A stretch of 64,000 bases of DNA, from assembly GCA_903813345.2 (NCBI GenBank), contig CAIIXF020000010.1, positions 6,441,169 through 6,505,168 of the forward strand. The letters are read 5' to 3'. The position numbers and the translations under genes are program-made. Shown in pieces: positions 1 through 11,700 of the stretch. This DNA comes from Owenia fusiformis (lineage: Eukaryota; Annelida; Polychaeta; Sabellida; Oweniidae). How positions within the stretch are numbered: position 1 is the stretch's first letter; each line of letters begins with the position of its first letter. The notes beneath the pieces are model-generated. The model was not told the DNA's origin. It ran no database searches and saw only the letters and a list, made by a program, of their open reading frames with translations.

Positions 1-246
1 TGCATCATGCAAAATGTGATCTGAATGTAGAAAGTGCATTTTTGTGAGCAAAATTGTTGTTTAGTGAATCTACTGTGACATGACATGCCATTGATGTGCA
101 ACATGCCATTGACTAACTGATCTAGAAATTGTAAAAAGAAATTGTCGAAAGTTGTGAGGCCCACTTGATGAAAGTGACTCATGAAGAGACTATTGCTTAA
201 TAGCAAGATTCAAGTTAAGGTTTACATATTGTGATGTGTATTACAG

Positions 247-3200
247 AGCCTGGAGTCGGGAATCAAACAGAAAGAAAATGCTGCTGAGGGCACATCAACT
301 GCTGTGAAAAATCTCGAAGTCCACCATGTTGCGGGACTCACTGATCTACGAGGACGTGTGGTGCGCTGTGATGCATCTATAGCAAGGCTTTCAACAGACC
401 TTAAGACGTGCCAGGACACAGTAAGGTCATCCACTGGACAATTTCAAAGTGAACAACAGAAATTTCAAGAGAAGATAAATTACCTTGAGAGAAGGGTAAG
501 CATAACAGTACAAATGTGTCTTGCATCAAAGTTATCATCCTTTGATTGAAGGTCTCCGCACATCCACTCAGAAACAGAGTGATATCTGGGGCCCTGAATT
601 CAGAGGCTGTATTAGTCTATGGTACTTGCCCTTTTGTTTCCCAACATAGTGTATGAAGCTGTTTATACTTTGATGGGTTCACTAAAGGTCAACAATATTG
701 GCTGTTGACTACTATTATATACTAGTGTAATACTGTTGACCACTACTATAATAAGTACTTTTGGCCACAACTACAGAACTACATGTACATGTACTACATT
801 ATTTATGGTGGCATTTTAGCAATCAGAGAATGGTTGAACCCATTTCTTTTGATATATTAATAGGCACTGGTTTGAGATTGTCACACTGCTATATTTTTCC
901 AGTTTTTAGAATTAAAGTAATCATGTTCATTTCTAAACACAGTAAACAGATGTCATCATCATAACAAATAAATGTTGTCATGGGAACATATTTCTAATCT
1001 TTTATATAACAAAACAATTATTTTAACCTCTATTCAGATCAACCAAAACGTGTATGCCTCATCTATAAACCTTCAAAATTGTATGCCTCATCTATAAACC
1101 TTCAAAATTGTATGCCTCATCTATAAACCTCCAAAATTGTATGCCTCATCTATAAAACTTCAAAATTGTATGCCTCGTTTATAAACCTTCAAAATTGTAT
1201 GCCTCATCTATAAACCTTCAAAATTGTATGCCTCATCTATAAACCTTCAAAACTTGTGTTCCTCATCTATAAACCTCCAAAATTGTATGCCTTAACTATA
1301 AACCTTCAAAATTGTATCCTCATCTATAAACCTTCAAAATTGTATGCCTCATCTATAAACCTTCAAAATTGTATGCCTCATCTATAAACCTTCAAAATTG
1401 TGTGCCTCATCTGTAAACCCTTAAAACATCTATGCCTCATCTGTGGATCTTCAAAACTTGTATGCCTCATCTGAAAATCTTGAAAGTACTGATTCAGTAT
1501 ACAATTTCAACAGTTGACCTCAAGACTGGTCTACAATTATGTAATGCAATGTGATTATACAAAAACAAACACTTCTTCCTTTCTCATAACACAACTATGA
1601 TTGTGAAAGCTATTTCTGTTAAAACAACGCATTGAATTTTGTGAAAGGACCTCTACAAGTAGGTAATATTGTACATTGCAGTTGATATCAGGTGTTATTA
1701 GTGAGCACATGAGGAGAAACACTTATACCAATGTGCGTAACCACATTGCCTACTGGAAATTGTGATCAATAAGATCAATATAGTTCAATCCTTATTATCA
1801 TGCAACATTTCTTTATTCATAACTCTGAGAGTCTTTTCGTTGGAAATAGTTTTATTTGGACTGTGTGTATTATGCCAAGTACAATTTCCACTCATTTAAT
1901 TCAATTTTGCATACACTTAAACAGATATTAAACTTTTCTAATTCGAAGTCATGTTCACCATATGCACTGTCAAATATACGGTACATGTAGCACATAGAGT
2001 TTCGTTCACTTTTTATGAACATTAATTAATAATACTGATTTTCTCATTGGTGCGACTCCTGGTTAATTACCATGTAAATTATTTCCAAGGTAAATTTAAT
2101 AGACCTAGTGAATTGCAACAAAAAATATTAAGCCAGTTTTATAATTACTAGACTTTTATCAATTATCTGAATTGGCAAGCCATTTTAAAGTGAAGGATTT
2201 TTATTATGATAAATGATGAGAGCTTGTCATCCAATCTATGTGTGTTAATTTTCAAATGTGAGACTAGCTTTCTTTTTAATTCACAATTTTAATTTAATAT
2301 AGCATAGAGTAGCTGTTCAACTTAGTAATTCATAACAGACTAGCAATCCAATTGAAATCGATCACCTTTAAGTTGTAAGGCCATTAGTCTGCATGACAAA
2401 GTGCAAATTATAGGCACAGACAACCTAAAGTAGTCTGAACCAAATCAACTCAAAAATCAGATATTGCTTAGCAATCGAAGAGAAAGACAAACTTCACAAT
2501 ATACCTCAATGGAGAAATTATTTTCATGTAGCAATAGCTTATCAACTATAGTAATTTCATGCAGTTACTTCTCATTTCTCTGTTAGGTCATCCTCCGAAT
2601 GCAGATATCCAGAACTCACTTTCTTCCTTCTTGGGAGAAGAAACAATTGTTCTGGAGCCTAGCATTTGGAGGATGTTTACATTAAAAACTTCTTTTATCT
2701 GATCTATTCAATCTGTAAATATAGTTGGAAAATTATGACTATTTTTTTATTAGATATAATTCCTTTCACATTCAAATCCACATTCCTTATATGTGTATAT
2801 GTAATTTTTCGCAATGTAGAAATTTTTGTTTTGATTAGTCCAGATATTTTTGAGAAATGCAAGATGTCAAAATCTGAATGTGATCATGACCAATCAAAGA
2901 TGAATCATGATAGATATATTTTTCTTTTTAATTGTGCCTTAAGAAATCACTTATTTGCCAAATAAATACCAGTGAAATGCTGTATGCATGGTGTTCTTTT
3001 CTTGTTGAATTTCTTATGCACCATTAATAACCTCAAACAATATCAGTCCACTTGCTAATTGTATTACAATCAATTATTTAGATGTACAATCTATGAAATA
3101 TTGATAGATGGATTAGCCAAATGGAATCAGAGTAACCTGTACCATCCTATGTACTATGTTGCTACTCCTTTATAAGTCCAAGGGAGCATAAACTGACAAA

Positions 3201-6176
3201 AGAGCCCTTGTTGTGAAAATAAGACTACCTTTAGTTTGAAATTGTGTTCAAACCTTTATGTCATTGCTGTATATCCCCAAATTAACTGACATCTGATTTG
3301 ATAAATCCCAATGATCTGTTTGAAAATATAATATGTTGACTTTCGAGCCAAAATTGGTGCCTGTGTTTTTTAGCTCACGTGGTGAGCTATTGCAATCACT
3401 CATTTGTTTGTGTTTGTACATAAGTCTGTGTTATGTAAATCGCTTTATAGATATACATGTACATTGAAACATGTATATCTGAACACCTCTCTAATCTGAA
3501 CACCTCTCAATGTGATACTTCTTCTGGGTCCCAAAATTATTTTCTTTCATTGAATCGCATCTGTATTAAAACTTGAAATGTGAACACCTGCTAATCCAAA
3601 CACTTTTGGCCAGTCCTAGAGGCATTTGGATTAGACAGGTTTACTGTAGTCTAATATTGTTTATATACGATTTATGAAAGAATCTCTAAATACATTCATG
3701 CTTTTTTCATTGTTAAGTCTTGCATCAAGTGTACCCCCCACATGAAAATATGTTCCCTACCCCCCCCCCCCCCCCCCCATTGTTTTGCGATTGTCAAGCT
3801 TTACACTTGCAATACTTTGTGGGTCAAGATTGCAGTTAACTCATTCGCTACTAAGGACTTGATATGATATGACGTCATAAAGCACATACGTTGACTACTA
3901 AGGACGTGATATCAAGTCCAAGCACAAACCCAATGTATTTTGGGGAATCTTGTAACCATGACAGCTTATAAAATGGGACTTAAAAGAACTATTCATTTTG
4001 AAAGAGTATATCATATGCTTTAAAATGATATATAACACTATATATGTATGCCCATGTATATACAATATATATTATTTCAGAGGTACCATATATGGCAATT
4101 TTCAAAATATCGTCAGTATTATAGTGCTTTTTGCCCCAGTATTGAATGAGTTAAAAATCCATTGAGGACCATTATGACGTTTCATCTCATAATATATTCA
4201 TGGACACAGATCTAGCTCAGCGAAACAGTGCCTAGTGTTCATTGGAGTCTTGTCTAGCTTGCCGTTACAAAATAATGATACGGTGACCACACCGTTTTTG
4301 AGATAACTGAATCTGGAGAGAGCTAACACCGTAAAGCTACCTGTTTCAGAAAATTATTCTGCTCTACATAGTCCCAAAAATCACTCCGCCATCTCTGAAA
4401 GTTCTGTTTCTAACCAAACTTGTCAATGTTTCCTGATAGATTAGTGCTTACCCTATCGAGAATAAACCTTGATTCATTTATCAAACACTAGATGGCGCTG
4501 CGACGGGCCAGAAAAGGAGAAAAGGCTTTTTTATACAGGAAACCAAATAACCAACGGTAACCGCTAGTATCCCTACTCTGGACTATATTCTGTACATTTG
4601 TTGTTACAGCTGCAGGAGATCTCATCCCATTTTGACAAATCAGCTGCAGAACAGACCATTATGGTAAAACATGTAGAGGGCGATACTAGTCAACAATTAT
4701 CCATCCTGGATAACAAGACAAAGTCGATGTTTGAGGACGTGAGGGGATCTGTCAACACCATGAAGGTAGATATAGGTTATTTACTGGGAGGTATTGAATA
4801 TAGTCTTTTAAATGGAGAAACAATGTGATGTTGACGCTGAGGGGTAATATGATATTGATCGTGACAATGTAGCAACCATCTGTGAATACTGTATGTACCT
4901 CTGGATGATATATTATCTGCATCATTTTGGAGCTTGTCATGTATTTGTATGCATTGATGTTTCACTCTTAACATCTTTTTGTAGGTAATAGAGGAATCAG
5001 AGCGAGAAAAGCTTGAGGCAAGACTTATGGGTTGGTTGGACAGAAACTCAGCTGCAAGAGAGGCAAGACTGGTAAGCATTTAAGTGGTGACATATTCATT
5101 TGTTATAGTCTAAATACTTTTTTGTGGATGATGTTTGGCAGTTGGTGTTTTGCATTTGGCACTCAGCCTTTGGTGGTTTGTGTCGGCAATCATTTATCTG
5201 TCCATCTATTCATCCATCTGTGAGTGATCAGGGTAATGATCACTATGGGAATAGAATATCTGCTTGGGAAGAAATTTTCAGTATGCCTGCTCAATTCAAA
5301 ATGACTGATTAGATCAAAATTGCCAAAGTTCTTCTTTGAGGCCATCACTTACATGCCTAATTTCAGAGTTATACAATGTCACAGGAGTTTTTTTGTCAAA
5401 AGAAATTTTTTGCCAAAAAGATTGTGAATATCTATTCCTACTAATTTGAGTTTTGACCTTATAGGAGAAGATAGAGCGCAAGTTGGAGGATCGGCTGGTC
5501 AGTGTTGAGAAACGTCTACAGAAGATGGAGGACGACCAGCAGCGAGACAGAGAACGATCTGCCATCATGCAACAGGTTTGTCACGTCATGTTGATCATGT
5601 TTCAAAAACCAAAATCTGGTGAAAATGAGTTGAGATTAGGAAGTCAAAGTCATAGGGAATATATTAAATAGGCCAACCAAATAAATTCATTAGATTTTTA
5701 AAGAAACACCAGAAATTCAGATAGTTATCGTAAATGAATGTGTTTAGGGAAAAGAATTAAAACATTCAATTTGGGTGATTCGATCTTAAATATCAACTCC
5801 AAGGTCTGTAATACTTTTAAAACAAAATGATGTATGAAGGAGAGCGCCTAATCTTTCATCAAATAATCATCACCCACAAAATTTGATGTTTAACTCTAAG
5901 AATATTGAGTTTTTTGATATGATATGATATCATGACCCACAGTTTTATTGATAATTGCAGATGATTGAACAGAAACTTTCGCAAATGTTAGATACAACAA
6001 TGCATCGTCACGGAGATGAAATACAAAAGGTGAAACGAGAATGTCGCGAGGGATTCTCCACAGTCCACGAGAGCATTAGTAATCTGAAGACCGTCCTAGA
6101 GGGAAAACGCAAACTCACAGAAGAGCAAATGAGAAAAGAAATCGGCCAAATTCGAAAAATGGTTGTACTAATTTAA
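247..6176 (+). CDS. FAM81A: FAM81 family coiled-coil protein, 3' part (five exons)
   Basis: Partial gene; the 5' end lies before the window. Coding exons, all phase 0 with GT-AG borders: 247-495, 4610-4765, 4985-5071, 5465-5575 and 5961-6176 (stop TAA 6174-6176), giving 273 residues. The first exon carries LRGRVVRCDASIARLS, which is nearly identical to the signature LRGRVARCDASIARLS that I know from vertebrate FAM81A; the order of the later segments also follows that family (SxQxxKL-like middle, a KIERKLEDRL helix, and a tail with FSTVHESISNLKTVLEGKRKL). The whole product is charged and heptad-like, consistent with a coiled coil and no membrane segment. Vertebrate FAM81A is reported as a brain postsynaptic-density protein; what it does in an invertebrate is not shown by the sequence. 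A and B paralogues of vertebrates cannot be told apart here, so the symbol means the family. Intron 1 (496-4609) holds a minisatellite and a poly-C run but no other gene that I can support. Confidence 0.88.
1051..1487. repeat. 29-bp minisatellite in FAM81 intron
   Basis: About 15 tandem copies of a 29-bp unit containing TATGCCTCATCTATAAAC followed by CTTCAAAATTG. The central copies are nearly identical and the last three (from about 1400) are diverged. Non-coding; lies in the 4.1-kb intron between the first two visible exons. Confidence 0.95.
3371..3440. repeat. Fragment of GCTCAC/GTGAGC dispersed repeat
   Basis: The stretch TTTTAGCTCACGTGGTGAGC followed by TATTGCAATCACTCATTTGT matches the left end of the repeat block that begins at 34465 (gagcttttgcaatcactcacttgt). 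This copy seems truncated. A poly-C run follows at 3760-3778. Confidence 0.6.
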
Positions 6177-7849
6177 CCTGGAGTCACAAAGGAATTGAAG
6201 TCACAGTGACATTGAATGTCTTCTATACATATTTTTATAATTAAATATATACAAAATGTAGATATACAAATACTATGCAATGTAGAACAGAAATTAATAT
6301 GTCATCCACTCACAACATTCTATTTGACGAGAACAATTAATGTATGTCTTAATTATTCATATTCTCTTCCAAATATGTACAAACATGTATACATTATACG
6401 CAATGTAGAACAAAAACTATGTTAAGAAATTGTCCCCTCACATTTTTCATTGTCTGGAACAATGAAATATGAATGTCTTCTACATACTGTATTTTTTGTC
6501 AAATATGTACAGACAAGTATGTCTTGAACCCCTTACAATCTAAGTACTTCACAGTAAGTGAATTAATAGTATAGTAAATATTGTCAGATTTTTACTCAAT
6601 ATGAGCTACAATGGCAGTTCTGAATAGAATTGAATACACATGCTAACTGCTAACATCCCAATTTCAGAGCTTTTCAGTGTAAATTGATATGAAATGTAAC
6701 TATTTAATGAAGCATTTTGATGTTTTTACTTTTAAGCATAACTTTTGTTTATTGCAAATTAAGATTTTTGACAACTTAGATTTCTAATCCTCCATGACCT
6801 AATTGTCATGTTTTCTTGGGCCCGTTGGCCTGATTAGGTGTAAGGATCAGGACATGTATCCACTAATTTAAGCCTATGCTAATTCCAAACTGTGACTTTT
6901 ACTTGAATTTTTAATCTTGCGGCTTTATGCAAGACTAGTGTATGTTATATATATATATATTGTTTCTACCCCCTCATTTGCATCTAGTGATAATTTGATA
7001 TAATATTTTATATTTTTATATTGATTTTATTATATTGATTGAAAAAACGCATCTAAGGATATACTCCTGCTTTGATCTTGATGCCACCTTTGGGCACTCT
7101 GCCATTTTGACTTTCAGTATCAGTTATGTCAATGAATGGACATTTATTCACTGAGCATAACTACAGGGTTGCTATGGTCAGGAAAAGTCTGTGAATTTTC
7201 TCAAAAATGATAAAATTAGACAACAAACTGAAAAGTTACACGGAATAAGGACTAAATGAAAACTACTAAAATCAAATGCATGCAGTCAATCGAAGGGTGA
7301 TTTTTATTTTATTTACTATAATGTGCATTTGGTTAGGTATAAAAAGTTGAGGAACTTTGATTTGAAAATGTTGTGGCAACCCTGAACTAACCGCTATGGC
7401 GTAGATCAAAACATCAATGATCGTTTCGTGCGTTTGATTTTTTAATGTATATTTCTCAACTTTAAAAAATTGAAAATGAGATATCCATTTGAATTTAGAT
7501 GTATACCCGGGGATATATAAGTACTGTCAACACACACGTATTGGTAGAACAATGGTAGAATATGGGTGCAAACCCATTTAGGCTCAAGTTAATCTTAGTG
7601 TAATGTACTAGGAACACAGTAAATAGTGGAAGTATCATCGAGGGCATATATCTTTAATGTGTATTAACATCAATATACAGAAAGTTATCCGTCCAAGTTA
7701 ACTACTTAGTATTTTGTGATTATTGAATCCGTCCATTAATAATGTTTAAGTTGTTAACAACTTACAAATGAAATATATAACTGTTTACAATAACATTGTT
7801 GATATTCATGTAACAAGTCCATTATATTATTATATTATATTTGTTAGCG

Positions 7850-7855
7850 AATAAA
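7850..7855 (+). terminator. Candidate polyadenylation signal for FAM81
   Basis: AATAAA on the plus strand 1.7 kb after the FAM81 stop codon. Chosen for the hexamer and position only; other signals could be used. Confidence 0.35.
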
Positions 7856-8729
7856 TCTTTAAAAAGTTGAAATTTACAAGTTTGTATTGTGGTTTGTCAA
7901 GGAAATGAAGAAATATTAACAAAGTCAACAAAAACTAGTTGCATTATCTGCAAGAGGTCATGGTCAATCTTTCTGACATATGCATCCATAGATGCAAGAA
8001 TCAATTGCATAAGAAACACGTGCTACTCATGCTTTCTGAATTATAAGACAAACTAGTGAAGAGCAAAATAGCTGCCATACTCAAAACCAAATCGGGTATT
8101 CACACAAGTCTGTTCTTGCATCTGTGAAAATTACAAGTTGAAGGGATAAGCAGTTTTCCTGGAATTTTTTTTTGACAAGATATATGTGACATACACCTAT
8201 TCTCCAGAAGAAGTACTTTTTTTTAAGTGCAATAAAAAATATGATTTGTTCTTTTTGAAAGTTGTGAGCAAGCATTGAAAATTCACACACAGCTAGGCAA
8301 GGTGTGTCTGATTCAAGCCAATCTGAACACAATATTTCATATAACTGCTGTGCATTATACAACCAATCACCACATCCAAGGTCATTCATTGAATGGTTGA
8401 CAAGGTGACAACTTGACCCTTGCAAAAAGATTGATTGAAAATATGTTATTTTAGTGATTTCGTATCTTTTAGGTGATTTCCTAGAAAATAGTTTGCAATA
8501 TGTGAAAAGAATTTAGCCCAAGACTAGATGCATTGTGGTTGATTTAATTCCACTCGAGCGTTGTTTCGTGCAACAAAACCTTCAAGAGGAATGATTTAGC
8601 ACACCATGCTGTTGACTGTTGGGCATATTCATGAACTGCTTTTGAGGAAAAAAGAAAAATTGTCAGGTTTAGGCTGTCACTGTATGGTTTACTTAAACAA
8701 ATCAAGATCAATGATTTTATAAAAAAATA

Positions 8730-8735
8730 TTTATT
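8730..8735 (-). terminator. AATAAA directly after the POLI stop codon
   Basis: On the minus strand the POLI stop TAA is followed at once by AATAAA. If used, the 3' UTR would be very short (tens of bases). Motif match only. Confidence 0.3.
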
Positions 8736-11700
8736 TTACTTCAGTTTCTGAAAATATTGCATGATACCGGTCTTTTTCTTTTGTGTCACTTTCTTTCGCT
8801 GTTTCCACTCATTCACCAGTTCAACCTGAATATCACTTGGAAGCTGAGAGAAAACAGTCTCATCAAAACCAGGGGGGACATCCTTGTGAAGGGGTCCCCT
8901 TACTGGGGAAGGAGAGATTATGGCACTCGGGCTAGTACATGAAGAGGTACTGATGGCTGGAAATGTTGATGTACTCAGGTCATTTGTTACACTTGAATTC
9001 ACAGTTGCCAACTTTGAACTACCTGGTGTTACACTTGTATTACAGAGGGTTACACTTGTATAACAGTCGGTTACACTTGTATTACAGTCTATTACACTTG
9101 TATCATTTGTATGAGTGACAGTTGTATTCTCTGGTATCATTCTCATATGAAAAGGTTCACGACATGAATAAGTAGATGTCATACTTTCATAATCTGATGT
9201 CACACTTGTACTTCCTAGTGTTTCGCTTGTATTGCCTTGAGTCACACATGTATAACTTGATGTAACTACTTGTACCATATTAGGAGTTACATGACTATTG
9301 GCAGATACTACAGATGTATGATCCAGTGTACTCGTCTCTGACACCGAACTTGCCGTTATTGGTGTCACACCTGTATAGCATGATGAAAGAACATGTGTAG
9401 AATCTGACGTTACACTTGCATAACCTGGCGTTACATATGTATGAGATAATGTATCATCAGATATTGTACAAACTGGATTTGACATTTTGGAATAATTTTT
9501 ACAGGTGACACTTTGAATGTCAGACAAAATCTCATTTTGAATATCTTCAGGAAGTTCTTTAAGTACAGTTTCATCTATGCCCATATATGGTGAAATGTTT
9601 GATATACCTTCTCCAGTTTTTTCATTATTTTTAGATAAGACTTCTGGGGAAACATTTATTGTCTTAGTATGACATGTTTCTGACTTTGAACCTTGTGAAT
9701 CATAGAACGGTGTCATATTTGGTTGTGTCATATCTGGTGATGATTTCGCATATTTAGTTTTGGTGACTGATTTTGGAGGAGATTTCAACCAAGAAACCAT
9801 ATCAAAACTTCGCTTTCTAGAGCTCCCATGTGAGGATTTATTGTTGATGGTATTAAGCCTTGTACTTTTGTTCTGTGGATCTTCGTTAGATGTTATGTCA
9901 TTTCCATTGTTTGAGTCAGCTTCTGTCTGTCGTTTGAAGAAGGCGCTTATAGTGCCCACTTTTTCTTGGTTCTCAAACTTTGTGAAGCATATATTGAGCA
10001 GTGTAATATGGAATGGTTTTGAGATATCTACCATTTTGTTGAAAAGAGAAGTAAGCAGATTCAGGATTGCATCATCAGCTTGATCAGTATCACCTGAAAT
10101 TCCAGAAAATCTATAGAATCACCAGGAAAATGATGGTACAATTGCTAATTATACATTGGTTGTTATGGTAATAACATGCGTGCATTAAAGCATCCAATAC
10201 TATCATCAATTCATTGCAAGAAAACATTAAACTTTGATTCACTTTGAATAAAATATTTGAGATATTTCAATACTTGTGTTTACATGGCCAGTGGCCCAAA
10301 ATTAAGGTTTACAGTTTACAGGAGTAGATTGTTGAATAACTGTTTAAACCTACTTTTGGGCCACCCAGTATTAAGGAGCCAATCCTTTATAAATAATTGT
10401 CATCCTACCTATTATGCTGTTCCATAATGCTATCATGTTATGGATTATGGTCATGGAAAAAGTAGATAGTCGGGTAAGACCAGGGAGGTTGTCAGTTAAA
10501 AATCGCTGTTAACATGTGTTGAGAAATCAATTGTATAAAGGACTTACTTGTAGAAAGGTTCTTCAGTATGTATGTGGGTATAGGACACTGCCGAGACTCC
10601 CTACTGCTCCACTTATTCTCACCTATGACACGGCGTAATGTTAACCTTAATGTCTGCGGATGGCGACCATCTTGCAAGAGCCTGTAAAAAAAGAAACAAT
10701 AACATCAGCAAACATTAAACTAGATAACAGCGACGCCAAGGCGTACCAAATCACATTGAACAGCCATTTTTGGCATATTATCCAAATTGTCACCAGATAG
10801 TGTAATATGCTTTGAAGTATTCATATATAAAATTTCAACAAAATTGCTCCATCACTTTTCCAGTTAAGCAACAACATTAAAGAACACACATAGAATGGCT
10901 GCCATTTTTCAAAATGGCCACTCACTAGCCAAGAAGAAAGTGTAACATGTTCCTAATTATTCACATATAAAGTTCAACAAATTGCTCCTTTACTTTTCCA
11001 GTGTTATCAAAAAATACTAAAAATGGTGGCCATTTTTTCAAAAAGGGTGCTTACTGGCCAAATTGTCATAAGAAAGTGCTATACTTCTACTTAGAAATCA
11101 CATAAAAAAATTCAACAAAATTGCTGTTTGGGTAATAGTAAAACCATAAAAAATAACACATATAAAAATGGCAGCCACTTTACTACAGAAATGGAATAAG
11201 ACAGTGTACCATGCTTATGAAAAATAAAAATTGCTCCACTACTTTTCCAGTTAATCATAAATAAGGTGTAATATGCAAAAAAATTCAAGATAACCACCAT
11301 GTTTTTGTTAGAATAATAAGAATTTATCCATTCATTTTTTTGCGTTGAAAACATATAACTATTGCAGATTTATATATACTTTAGATAAAACAGTGGCCAT
11401 TTTGAAACGGTCATACAGACAGAGGGCTTTGCTATATCCCTATCATTGGGATAGTAAGTATTGTTACAACAACCAGGGTATTCAAGTGAGACGATCAATT
11501 CACAACCTCCCTCGAGTTAAACAATTACTAATGTGGTAACCTTTGTGATGTATTTAATTAATTCAAATCCATGATTACAAATAGATAGAATGACCTTTAG
11601 TGTTGCCTTGCACAACAATATTGATTATTATTTGAACATGGAACAAATCATATAAACAACCTATTCCCAATAGATTAAACCAGGCTCTAAGTAGCCATGG

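Larger units (their letters stand above)
6177..8735. other. FAM81 3' UTR and convergent intergenic stretch
   Basis: No gene seen. The 5' part should be the FAM81 3' UTR, probably long; candidate polyadenylation hexamer AATAAA at 7850-7855. A short TA dinucleotide run lies near 6945-6960. The remainder separates the converging 3' ends of FAM81 and POLI. Open frames here are short and do not resemble any family I know. Confidence 0.6.

Noticed and set aside
1051-1487. CRISPR-like array
   Set aside because: Units are contiguous 29-bp tandem copies with no unique spacers, in a eukaryotic intron. The arrays at 24424 and 45252 were rejected for the same reason.
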